DNA of 64,000 nucleotides from Lachnospiraceae bacterium 10-1 (GTDB taxonomy: Bacteria; Bacillota; Clostridia; Lachnospirales; Lachnospiraceae). Location: assembly GCA_000403495.2 (NCBI GenBank), contig KE159799.1, positions 784,782 through 848,781 of the forward strand. Reading direction: 5' to 3'. The notes under the pieces are model-generated. The model was given only the letters and a program-made list of their open reading frames with translations, did not search any database and was not told the origin of the DNA. The translations under genes and the position numbers were made by a program. Every line of letters starts with the position of its first letter. Position 1 is the first letter of the stretch. Positions 19,275-27,562 of the stretch are shown here, in pieces.

Positions 19275-19424
19275 CGCTCCATACCCCGCGTATGTCAAGT
19301 TAATGTCACAAACTTTTTTCACTTTTTTTGAGGCAAAATCCCCGGAAGCCGCATAACTTCGTTGGGGTTATGATAAATTAGTGTCAAGTAAGAGAAAAAT
19401 TGATGGCAAATTAATGTCAAGTTG
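19275..19424 (+). repeat. Dispersed repeat, copy 2
   Basis: The core runs from CGCTCCATACCCCGCG through TATGTCAAGTTAATGTCA, a T-rich stretch, GCATAACTTCGTTGGGGTTAT, and two tandem AAATTARTGTCAAGT motifs about 30 bp apart. It is about 80-85 percent identical by eye to copies 1 and 3 but lacks their left extension. It separates cassettes A and B. The flanking DNA from 19425 to 19625 shows no gene. Confidence 0.8.
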
Positions 19425-19625
19425 CTTTAAGAATAATATTTTTCAATATAATTTACTACAGCCCTCCTCACCTCAAGAAAATTTAACTCTCACCAGATTA
19501 TCCTACGCATCGTCCCTTTCATTACAATTCATATATTTCATCCTTTCAAACGTACCCCTATAAACTTAGATAAGCACCTATAACTTATCATCAACCGAAT
19601 ATCGTAATTCCAGATATTTTTTACG

Positions 19626-22484
19626 TCATTCTTCATCCATGCTTTTTTCCACTTCAGTGCATACCATTCTGACAACATAGTTAGTGTCATGTTTACATCT
19701 TGAAATAATATAATCTTTGGTTTCATCAGAAATTCCACTCACCTTATGAAGATGCCTCATAATTAAGTTTTTAATATACACACTGCCAGAATCTATAAGA
19801 GTTACTAATTGATGATTAACAATGCCTTTATTCTCTGAATTGCGAGACAGTGTAAGAAAAATACGTGTCGCATTCCACCTTATACCTAAAAACTCAGAAT
19901 GTAGCCATTGTAGAACATTTTGAAGGACAATGGATTCTACCCTGGCAGGTAACATAATCGTATCTGTAGTCTCCAAATATTGAATAATCAGATTAGTTAC
20001 TGCGATTATAGTTGCAACGCTATCTTGAATATAAGGCATCAATTCAAGAATATCATTATACACATCTTTGCCCATGGATGTGTACAAAAACTGCAAGCCA
20101 ATTTTCAAAGAAATGCTGTCAATATTGGAAGAAATAATTGAGTGGTCTGCTGCTTCAATTCTCTCTTGCTGATTAAATAATTTCTCATATATGCTTTGAT
20201 TACGTTTATAATCTTCAGGATATTTTACCGCAATGCAGATAAGAAGTGCTATTGCATCAAGTTTTATCGAAATCCCCTCTTTGGAAATAAGAAGTGTATC
20301 TGCTACCGTAGATATGAGCATATCCATCGTTTCGGAATTGCACACCACCTTTTCCCTTAACAAAATAGTTCTTACAGTTGCAATCTCATGTATACCATGT
20401 CCAAAATAAGTGCCATTTTTCCCCTGTGTTTCATTATTATTCTTGATTCGTTCTACATATTCTCTCACAAACATGGGCATGTCCTGTTTTTCGTTCTTAG
20501 TAGTTTCCAATTTGTAAGCTCCAACATAATAATTCGGAAAATATTCTGCTACCTTTTTATCCATATCATCTGTCAAAGCAAGATTTTGATTTCTAAGAAC
20601 ACACAAAAAGGTAGGAGCATAATTAATTTCCCCTCGTTCTTTTTCTCTCTCAAACACACCATTAATATGTTCAACCAAAGCTTGTGCAGATTCAATACTC
20701 ATCTTCTGCAGATCAATACGATTGGCAATAAACCTAAACATCTCTATATACCAACGACTATAATGTTTTTCGATAAATTGACAGCAAATTTCACTAAGTG
20801 TATCTTGTGACATGCGATAAGCTACCCCTGAGAGACACTTGAATATATTCTGACCGATAGACACAACAGGACTATCATTACTCAACCATGACTTCATTTC
20901 ATTGACAATGTTTTTTTCGTGTAATTCAAAACATTTATCATCCAGAAAATAGCCTACTGCCCCAAACGCTAACCACTGGCTGCTTAACCTTTTATATTTG
21001 ATTGGATGGTTTAGACAAAAATCCATAATTGACGCAGCTTCATCAGAAGTTAAATTATTTAAAATTTCAGGATAAGAATCCTGAATACCCTTAACTTCCT
21101 TTTCCTTTCCTGCAAAAACCGCCAGTTTATACAAATTCAGTTTAATGTTCCAATCATCATATTTACAACTTAAATAGAATACAAAATTTCTTATTTTCTC
21201 ATAGATAAGCAAAATATGAGTTAAAGAACCATTATACATAGATACAATAAAGGTGCTTGCAAGCATTTCACCATATTGATTAAAGCTATTTCCTAACGTA
21301 ACCGAATAAGGAGATTCTGTTTTCTTTTTATACAAACCTTCTATGTATTGTTCTTGCAATGATCCATCAATGCGATCAAGAATAGGGTAATAGAGTTCTT
21401 CGTTACTTTCCGTTAGTTCTTTTTGTGCTGGTGTATCAGAAAATTCATTTCTTGATGTACAACGAACCCAGTGTTCGTTACGCAAATCTACCAAAATATC
21501 TTTTATAACCCATGCTGGCTGATTCGTTTTCTTTGCAATGTTTAACGCCATTTCAAAATATTCTACACACTTTTCAGCATCTCCAGAAAAATGTGCTTGT
21601 ATTGCCTGCCAACGTATCTGAACAATTTGGTAATACTCATCATCCTGCTGTGCTTTCAGTGTTTCCAGATACATCGCTGTATTGAAATGTTTAATAGATT
21701 TGCCCTCGAATAATATTGGAAGGAACTGAAGTCCCCAATCATCAAATTCACTCGTTTTTTGCGCCTCATCCGAAAATCTACCTTGGGAATATCCGAGCAC
21801 AAATTTCAGTATATAGTCTCTGCATTTATCCACATTCTTTAATGTTGTTTTAGGGATTGTAGGAAGCTGATACTTTTCCGTTCCCGCAACCTCTACACTT
21901 TGAATATCATCAGTTCCATTTGATTTCAAAACGATTCTACCAGTGCAATAATAGTGATAGACAGCAATAATATCATCAATTAATGCCTGAAATCCACATT
22001 GGCTTAATTCATCAAAACTATGAACAGTCTTACTTTTAGCAAATTGCACCCCCATTAGACTTTGTTCCAACGTGGTTTTTTCCTTTTGAGTTTCATCACA
22101 AAAATAGTACAGTGCTTTAATGTTATACTTTTTGACAGTATCAATCTCTGCCCGCACCCCCGGATTGATTCCATCAGCATTATCAATCAAAAAAATGCAA
22201 ATATCACAATCTTGCAATGCCCACGTATAGTGAACACCCGCTGGCAATGTAGAGGCTCCTTCTCCTTCAAAGGTATATACATCCGCTAATCGTGTGGATT
22301 CAATAGCTTTTTTTAACTCAATCCGTACTTTATCATACTTCTCAACTCCACAGATAGAGCTAATAAATACCTTTATTTTTTGACCTGGAGATATCAACAG
22401 TGGAATAGTTCTTTGCTCCGCATTTGTATATTCCCATGAAATTCCACCAACAGGTGTGCTTATTCCTGTTATTCTTACACCCAT
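19626..22484 (-). CDS. Large protein with DUF4062/TIR-like N-terminus and helical-repeat body; candidate defence effector
   Basis: 952 aa. Residues about 36-150 have the DUF4062/TIR-like pattern: the strand KIKVFISS, then DCDICIFLIDNAD, then PGVRAEIDTVKKYNIKALYYF. The rest (about 190-950) is helix-rich and looks like TPR/HEAT-type repeats, clearest at the C-terminus (DSGSVYIKNLIMRHLHKVSG and DTNYVVRMVCTEVEK). There is no P-loop, so it is not a classical STAND ATPase. Such heads followed by repeat sensors are common in anti-phage proteins; that function is inferred. It is the last gene of cassette B, 116 bp after the AlbA-type protein. AGGGAGAAAG precedes the ATG. Confidence 0.7.
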   Translation of the reverse strand: MGVRITGISTPVGGISWEYTNAEQRTIPLLISPGQKIKVFISSICGVEKYDKVRIELKKAIESTRLADVYTFEGEGASTLPAGVHYTWALQDCDICIFLIDNADGINPGVRAEIDTVKKYNIKALYYFCDETQKEKTTLEQSLMGVQFAKSKTVHSFDELSQCGFQALIDDIIAVYHYYCTGRIVLKSNGTDDIQSVEVAGTEKYQLPTIPKTTLKNVDKCRDYILKFVLGYSQGRFSDEAQKTSEFDDWGLQFLPILFEGKSIKHFNTAMYLETLKAQQDDEYYQIVQIRWQAIQAHFSGDAEKCVEYFEMALNIAKKTNQPAWVIKDILVDLRNEHWVRCTSRNEFSDTPAQKELTESNEELYYPILDRIDGSLQEQYIEGLYKKKTESPYSVTLGNSFNQYGEMLASTFIVSMYNGSLTHILLIYEKIRNFVFYLSCKYDDWNIKLNLYKLAVFAGKEKEVKGIQDSYPEILNNLTSDEAASIMDFCLNHPIKYKRLSSQWLAFGAVGYFLDDKCFELHEKNIVNEMKSWLSNDSPVVSIGQNIFKCLSGVAYRMSQDTLSEICCQFIEKHYSRWYIEMFRFIANRIDLQKMSIESAQALVEHINGVFEREKERGEINYAPTFLCVLRNQNLALTDDMDKKVAEYFPNYYVGAYKLETTKNEKQDMPMFVREYVERIKNNNETQGKNGTYFGHGIHEIATVRTILLREKVVCNSETMDMLISTVADTLLISKEGISIKLDAIALLICIAVKYPEDYKRNQSIYEKLFNQQERIEAADHSIISSNIDSISLKIGLQFLYTSMGKDVYNDILELMPYIQDSVATIIAVTNLIIQYLETTDTIMLPARVESIVLQNVLQWLHSEFLGIRWNATRIFLTLSRNSENKGIVNHQLVTLIDSGSVYIKNLIMRHLHKVSGISDETKDYIISRCKHDTNYVVRMVCTEVEKSMDEE

Positions 22485-22600
22485 ATCTTTCTCCCTTCAG
22501 ACAATTGTTCAATGCAAAACCTTCTCACCATATATAAACCACAATATTCTACCTTCATCTTTTGATATATGTTACATTGAAAATAAATGTATGCTTTTCT

Positions 22601-24133
22601 TTAATCTGCTATCTCTTTTCCATCACAATCTTTTCTATATAGATTTATAGACCATTTTCCTTTCTTGGTAGCCCCCACTCGCACAAGAAGCCCTTTGTTT
22701 TTCAATTTGTTCATGACATACCTGATTCCATTTTTTGACATTCCCATAACTTCTGCCATTTTATCCTGTGTAATTTCCGGATTCTTCAATATAAGTTTCG
22801 CTACTTTTTTCTCTGTATCTGATAAAACAGACAGTAATTCATCTTCTATTATTTCTGTGCCAGTTTCTCTATTTTCTATGTCAGTCATCCTACTTTCTAT
22901 GCCAGTGTCTTTTATTTCTGTGCCAGTTACTGCAACTCTTTCCATATTTTCTATGTCAGTTTCTATATTTGAACGATAAAAAATCACCCGAAATGAATCG
23001 CCCATATCAACAAACTCCGGCTCTTGAACTCCATATTCTCTACAACCCCGAATCATTCTCTGAAGACCGGTTCCCCATTGTTCAATAATTCCCATACGAC
23101 TAAATACCTCTGCAATACAAACATTGCGGATTTTTGAACGCCCTGATATAGCCTGTTCTACTGTTAACCCACCATACAGCATACCCGGAGAAGTTATCTC
23201 CACTCTGTTATCATAAATCGCAATCTGAACGCAGGAATGATCCAGGTAACACCTATGACATACAGAATTGATAATTGCCTCCCGAATACTCTCCGGTGGC
23301 AATTCGTATTTGTCCTTTCGAACAATCCCATCAATCGTAGCGCCAAGGTTAATATGTTTTAAAACGAACTGATATGCTTCTTCAATCTGGTCATAGATTG
23401 GTCCGGTAAATTCCCGCCTGTCAATGAATACTGCTCTATCTTCCCCTTTAAATAATGCACACTGTATTTTAGCAAATCGGAAAGTATTGTTTGTAAAAAG
23501 TACAAAAGCATTTGTAGTCAGATAACTCTGACCGTTTTTCTTTAGGATTCCCCAGTTTTCCAGATTAGTAACTGTTATCTTCCTTACTTTATTTATAGGC
23601 AGTTCCTTTGATTCAGCAATATACCTTCGTATATCGTTGCATAATTTTAAGGCTTGTTTTTCATCATAGTCAATTTCAACATTAACAATCTCATCATACG
23701 TTTTACCTGTTCCCTGATATTCCAAATCCTTTAATATCGCCTCATCCACCGGTCTGCTGGTTCCCGCCACTCGAATATATGTTCCATTCTCTTTTCCCAT
23801 ACTTCGTATATAATACGGCCTGTTCTGCCCAGGATATATCTCTATCTGAACAATACATTTCCCTTCTATTGTCTGGAAAGTAACGTCTGGAATAATCTGA
23901 GGAACGCACATATCAGAAACCGCATTTACAATCTTGTCCATAATCTGAAACACAGAACTTGGTTCAACACCGACAATACTTCTCGTGGCATCATCTACCC
24001 CAATAATCATTTTTCCGCCTGATGTATTAGCGTATGCAACAATCGTCTTCATATATTTTTTGCTGTCATCCGGAAGTTGTACTTTAAATTCTATATTTTT
24101 TGATTCACCACATTTAATATCTTCAAGTGTCAT
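22601..24133 (-). CDS. AlbA/Schlafen-domain ATP-binding regulator with C-terminal winged helix
   Basis: 510 aa. The AlbA_2 domain occupies about 1-120 (ESKNIEFKVQLP, TSGGKMIIGVDDA, GTYIRVAGTS). The HATPase_c_4-type region follows at about 240-395 (PPESIREAIINSVCHR, WGTGLQRMIRGCREYG). After it is an unusual low-complexity linker built of T-G/D-I-E repeats, then a winged helix (ITQDKMAEVMGMSKNGIRYVMNKLKNKG). AGGAGG lies 8 bases before ATG 24133. The family has been annotated as RecG-related or DNA-binding regulators, and Schlafen-type relatives occur in defence loci. It is the middle gene of cassette B. Confidence 0.85.
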   Translation of the reverse strand: MTLEDIKCGESKNIEFKVQLPDDSKKYMKTIVAYANTSGGKMIIGVDDATRSIVGVEPSSVFQIMDKIVNAVSDMCVPQIIPDVTFQTIEGKCIVQIEIYPGQNRPYYIRSMGKENGTYIRVAGTSRPVDEAILKDLEYQGTGKTYDEIVNVEIDYDEKQALKLCNDIRRYIAESKELPINKVRKITVTNLENWGILKKNGQSYLTTNAFVLFTNNTFRFAKIQCALFKGEDRAVFIDRREFTGPIYDQIEEAYQFVLKHINLGATIDGIVRKDKYELPPESIREAIINSVCHRCYLDHSCVQIAIYDNRVEITSPGMLYGGLTVEQAISGRSKIRNVCIAEVFSRMGIIEQWGTGLQRMIRGCREYGVQEPEFVDMGDSFRVIFYRSNIETDIENMERVAVTGTEIKDTGIESRMTDIENRETGTEIIEDELLSVLSDTEKKVAKLILKNPEITQDKMAEVMGMSKNGIRYVMNKLKNKGLLVRVGATKKGKWSINLYRKDCDGKEIAD

Positions 24134-24164
24134 TGTCCTATCCTCCTGATTCAGATAAAATATA

Positions 24165-25577
24165 CTATTTAAGTTTTTCAAAAAACTCTTCCATTGGGTG
24201 ACTTTCTTTTTCTTTTCTCTGCTCCACTATATAATCAATGTCTTTCAATGATATGTAATTTCCCAAATTCCAAATCTCTATATTCATCAAATAAATAATT
24301 TTTTCCAACGATTCTCCTTGCTCAAGTAAATACCTAACGAGAGATGCTCTTATATTAGCTGGCGTCAATGCTTTATAATATTCATCATTGGGATCAATTC
24401 TGATAAGTTTGCTAAACACATCATTAATTACATCTTCCCTCATTGGTTCTTTTCCGTTATCTTTGGTCCGATAAAAAACATAATCCCCACTTACGCCAAG
24501 AGCTTTCAATCTTTGCAAAGCTTTTATGAGCTCTTCTGGCATACGTATTTCTTTTTCTTCCAGTTTTAATTTTTCTTTTATGTTGCCATCATTATTCCAA
24601 TCAAAATTTTCTCTCCATTTTAAAAAACGTAACTTTCTCCGTTCCAAACCAAAAGATAATTCCATCAGGAACATCGCAACATCTCTTTCCTTGTTTTTTC
24701 CAGTTTCTAAATATTGTATCGCTTTTTTCAATTTTCCTAAATTAATAACATTTTGTCTCTCATCTTGCTTTAAGATTTTAGAAAATCCATCCAACATTGT
24801 TTTTGTACTAATGTCAAAAGCACTCTTTTCAGACATGCAGCACATAAAATCTTTTATATAGAAAAAAACATTCTTTAGGGTATTCTCTTTCTCTAACTTT
24901 GTCTTTTTCTCTATATAACTATAAAAGTCTGTCAACTCAATTGTATCATAAACATTATTTGTTTCACTTTTTAAATACCATTTCCCTATATCTATAGAAC
25001 AATATTTCAAAAAACGTTTTAATGCCGATGAATAAGCGGACCAGCTTTTTTCACTCCCTTTATAATAACAGTTCTTATATTCTACAATGTCCTTAAAGAA
25101 ATACGTATTTGGCTCAATGCCCAAAATATTATTATAAGAAAGAAAATCAAAATAATACTGATCTGAATTTTTACCATAAATAATCTCTAAAACCGTTTTT
25201 TTTGATTGAAAATCTGATTGCCCTTTACCAATATTGTTGTTAAACAACCAAATACCCTTAAGGCTGACTACAATCCCCCATTCAGCAATGCTATCTTTTA
25301 CTCCTTCTTCTGTGTAATCTCTGAATAAACGGTTTACCACACTTCTTTCATTTACCTCATCAAACGTTATTTGAATTTTCAATTTATCATTTATTATATA
25401 TACCTGTTGCTCAACACTCCATTTTAAACTTGAAGCACAATCATATCCTAATTTCTTTCGAAAAACTTCCTCAAAAACACATTTTCGAAATTCTTCTATG
25501 GTACTCTCTTTTTCAGCTTTTAAATATTTTTTTGATTCTTCTTCAATTTTTTTCAATCCGTCCGCACTTTTTCGCAT
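24165..25577 (-). CDS. Fusion of an unassigned N-terminal domain with a degenerate tyrosine-recombinase-like domain
   Basis: About 470 aa. Residues about 15-150 form an alpha/beta region (EFRKCVFEEVFRKKLGYDC, WSVEQQVYIINDKLKIQITF, EWGIVVSLKGIWLFNN) that resembles the nuclease-like N-terminal domain of some restriction subunits, but I see no certain catalytic triad. Residues about 180-460 follow integrase architecture. Box I reads FGLERRKLRFLKW and box II PANIRASLVRYLLEQGESL with YLMN in place of the LLGH motif, so only part of the catalytic set remains. ATG 25577 has AGGAAGG upstream; ATG 25598 lacks a site. It is the first gene of cassette B, paralleling the order in cassette A. Confidence 0.6.
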   Translation of the reverse strand: MRKSADGLKKIEEESKKYLKAEKESTIEEFRKCVFEEVFRKKLGYDCASSLKWSVEQQVYIINDKLKIQITFDEVNERSVVNRLFRDYTEEGVKDSIAEWGIVVSLKGIWLFNNNIGKGQSDFQSKKTVLEIIYGKNSDQYYFDFLSYNNILGIEPNTYFFKDIVEYKNCYYKGSEKSWSAYSSALKRFLKYCSIDIGKWYLKSETNNVYDTIELTDFYSYIEKKTKLEKENTLKNVFFYIKDFMCCMSEKSAFDISTKTMLDGFSKILKQDERQNVINLGKLKKAIQYLETGKNKERDVAMFLMELSFGLERRKLRFLKWRENFDWNNDGNIKEKLKLEEKEIRMPEELIKALQRLKALGVSGDYVFYRTKDNGKEPMREDVINDVFSKLIRIDPNDEYYKALTPANIRASLVRYLLEQGESLEKIIYLMNIEIWNLGNYISLKDIDYIVEQRKEKESHPMEEFFEKLK

Positions 25578-25665
25578 ATTTGCCTTCCTCTTTTCCATGA
25601 TTTACTATTAGAGTATCATATTTAAAAGAAAATTTGAATACATGAAATAAAATTTAAATTGGCAT

Positions 25666-25689
25666 ATTGGAACGCATAAAAGTTCCAAT
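25666..25689. promoter_or_regulatory. Inverted repeat, possible operator upstream of cassette B
   Basis: Perfect 8-bp arms ATTGGAAC and GTTCCAAT separated by 8 bp, about 90 bp upstream of the first cassette B gene. A repressor site or a small hairpin are both possible. No T-run follows on either strand. Confidence 0.4.
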
Positions 25690-25711
25690 CCTATTGATCA
25701 ACGCACAATAA

Positions 25712-25954
25712 GCACTTTATTCGACAACATATATACCCAAACAAAGTGCTTATTATCCAAAAATCTCCCCCATTTTACCCCGGCAGACTATTTTCGACAC
25801 AAAGCGCCCCATACCCCGCGTATGTCAAGTTAATGTCACAAACTTTTTTCACTTTTTTTGAGTGAAAATCGCTGAAACCCGCATAACTTCGTGGGGCGTA
25901 TGGTTCGCTAATGCTAAGTTAGGGCAAAATTGACGGTGAATTAGTGTCAAGTTG
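25712..25954 (+). repeat. Dispersed repeat, copy 3
   Basis: The longest copy without interruption. It starts at CACTTTATTCGACAACAT, shares CCGGCAGACTA with copy 1, then the core from 25805 (CGCCCCATACCCCGCG) to GAATTAGTGTCAAGTTGTTA. Its right end abuts, and appears to truncate, the last small gene of the serine-recombinase operon. It therefore marks the border between the accessory island and the integrative element. Confidence 0.8.
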
Positions 25955-26006
25955 TTATTGCCACCTGATCCGGATTGCCCACCCTCATGTATATTACTGC
26001 TTTCAT
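25947..26006 (-). pseudogene. Recombinase-like N-terminal remnant, 19 codons, cut by repeat copy 3
   Basis: Reads MKAVIYMRVGNPDQVAITT then stop. The start YMRVGNPDQ resembles the first strand of serine resolvases (YxRVS..DQ). AAAGGAGA precedes the ATG, which overlaps the stop of the upstream recombinase (ATGA), so it was the fourth gene of that operon. The last codons and stop lie in the repeat (TTGACACTAATTC), which suggests truncation by the repeat. Confidence 0.6.
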
Positions 26007-27562
26007 TCTGTCTCCTTTCCATTTTCGCGGAAGTTCCACACAATTTCAACTCTTTTGTCTTTGTAAACGTATATTTTCTTAATAAATATATCAGCCACTT
26101 CCTGTGTCAGCGTTTCTAAATGGGAATACCGTATGACCTGCTTCATATCTTCCTCTGTCCTGCGGTATTCTTCCCGAAGCTGTTCCAGTTCTTTCCCATA
26201 TTTTTCTTCCTCTGCTGATAAGGAAACGATCTGCTCTATTATACCGTCCGCCTTCTGTCTGTAGGATGTGGCCTGAACCGAACCAAACGCATAGCTTTCA
26301 TATAAGGCATCCGCCTCTGCCTGGAGCTGCTTTTTCCTGCCCCGGCACTCTGCTATCTTCTTTTCCAGCCTTGCCATACAAGACTTCTGGAAAGAAACAA
26401 GACTCTGGTTCTCCTTTGCGGCATCCCCGCGTACCATCAGTTCCCTGTTCAACATAGTCAGCACGGCTTCCTCTAACAAGTCAGCAGAAAAATAGGTACA
26501 GCACTCCGGTATCTGCAAAACAGCATGTTTCCGGCACTCAAACCTGCGGTATTTATTCTTCCCCCGTATGGGTTTATACGTCATGGAATAACCGCACCCG
26601 CCGCAGAACAGTTTCCCTACAAGGGGGTTTTTCTCCCCTTTTCTGGCAGTGTCCGCTCCTTTACGGAACAGGCACACCTTTTCGTAATCTTCCAATGAAA
26701 CAAGCGGCTCATGGTGGTCTGGTATCACTTTCCAGTCCTCAGCCGGCACAGCGATACCGCCTTTACTGCCCACATACTTCCGCTTCGACTTCCCATAGGC
26801 CATCTCACCTAAGTAAAAGCGGTTATTCAGGACAGCCCGGACAGACACGTTATCCCATGCCTGCATCCTGCCGCTTTTCTCTGCCCTCTCAGGATGGCGC
26901 ATCTGTGTTTTGGTCGGTATCCCCTTTTCATTGAGAATCCTTGCGATCTGTGTGCTGCCGTTCCCATCAAGGGCAAGGGCAAAGATGTAACGCACAATCT
27001 CCGCTTCCTTCTCATTTACCACAACCGCATTTTTGATTTCCTTATCTTTTTCATACCCAAAGGGAACCTGTCCGAAAACATATTCCCCACCCGCGCATTT
27101 ATTTTCAACCGAAGTTTTGACCTTTACGGATATATCTTTGCTGTATAAATCATACAAAAGTGTCTGGAAAGCCGTGTCGATCGGGGTAGTGCTTCCTGCA
27201 TGGTCACGGCTGTCATAATGGTCATTTACCGCGATAAACCGCACCCCCATGAATGGGAATATCTGGTTCATATAGGTTCCAAGCTCGATATAGTCCCTTG
27301 AGAAACGGGACATATCCTTGACAAGCACACATCCTATCTTATTGTCCCTGATCTCTTTTAGGAGCCTCTGCATCCCCGGCCTTTCCATGCTTGTGCCGGA
27401 ATAGCCGTCATCACAAAACTCGGAAACCTCTTTATCCCTCAATTCACCGTTACCGCGTATGTAAGCGTGAAGCATAGCCCTCTGGCTGCTGATACTGTTG
27501 CTCTCGTCCTTATCGTCCGCATCTTCCAGGGAAAGCCGCAGATAAATTGCAAGTTTATCCAT
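26003..27562 (-). CDS. Large serine recombinase (third of three)
   Basis: 519 aa. The resolvase N-domain has the catalytic Ser 11 in YLRLSLEDAD, followed by CVLVKDMSRFSRDYIE. The recombinase domain (about 160-270) and zinc ribbon (LFCGGCGYS ... FECRKH) are followed by a coiled coil (about 375-480). It fits the TnpX/TndX-type family that excises and integrates mobile elements with short crossover sites. It overlaps the preceding recombinase gene by 8 bp, so it is translationally coupled. Confidence 0.95.
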   Translation of the reverse strand: MDKLAIYLRLSLEDADDKDESNSISSQRAMLHAYIRGNGELRDKEVSEFCDDGYSGTSMERPGMQRLLKEIRDNKIGCVLVKDMSRFSRDYIELGTYMNQIFPFMGVRFIAVNDHYDSRDHAGSTTPIDTAFQTLLYDLYSKDISVKVKTSVENKCAGGEYVFGQVPFGYEKDKEIKNAVVVNEKEAEIVRYIFALALDGNGSTQIARILNEKGIPTKTQMRHPERAEKSGRMQAWDNVSVRAVLNNRFYLGEMAYGKSKRKYVGSKGGIAVPAEDWKVIPDHHEPLVSLEDYEKVCLFRKGADTARKGEKNPLVGKLFCGGCGYSMTYKPIRGKNKYRRFECRKHAVLQIPECCTYFSADLLEEAVLTMLNRELMVRGDAAKENQSLVSFQKSCMARLEKKIAECRGRKKQLQAEADALYESYAFGSVQATSYRQKADGIIEQIVSLSAEEEKYGKELEQLREEYRRTEEDMKQVIRYSHLETLTQEVADIFIKKIYVYKDKRVEIVWNFRENGKETE

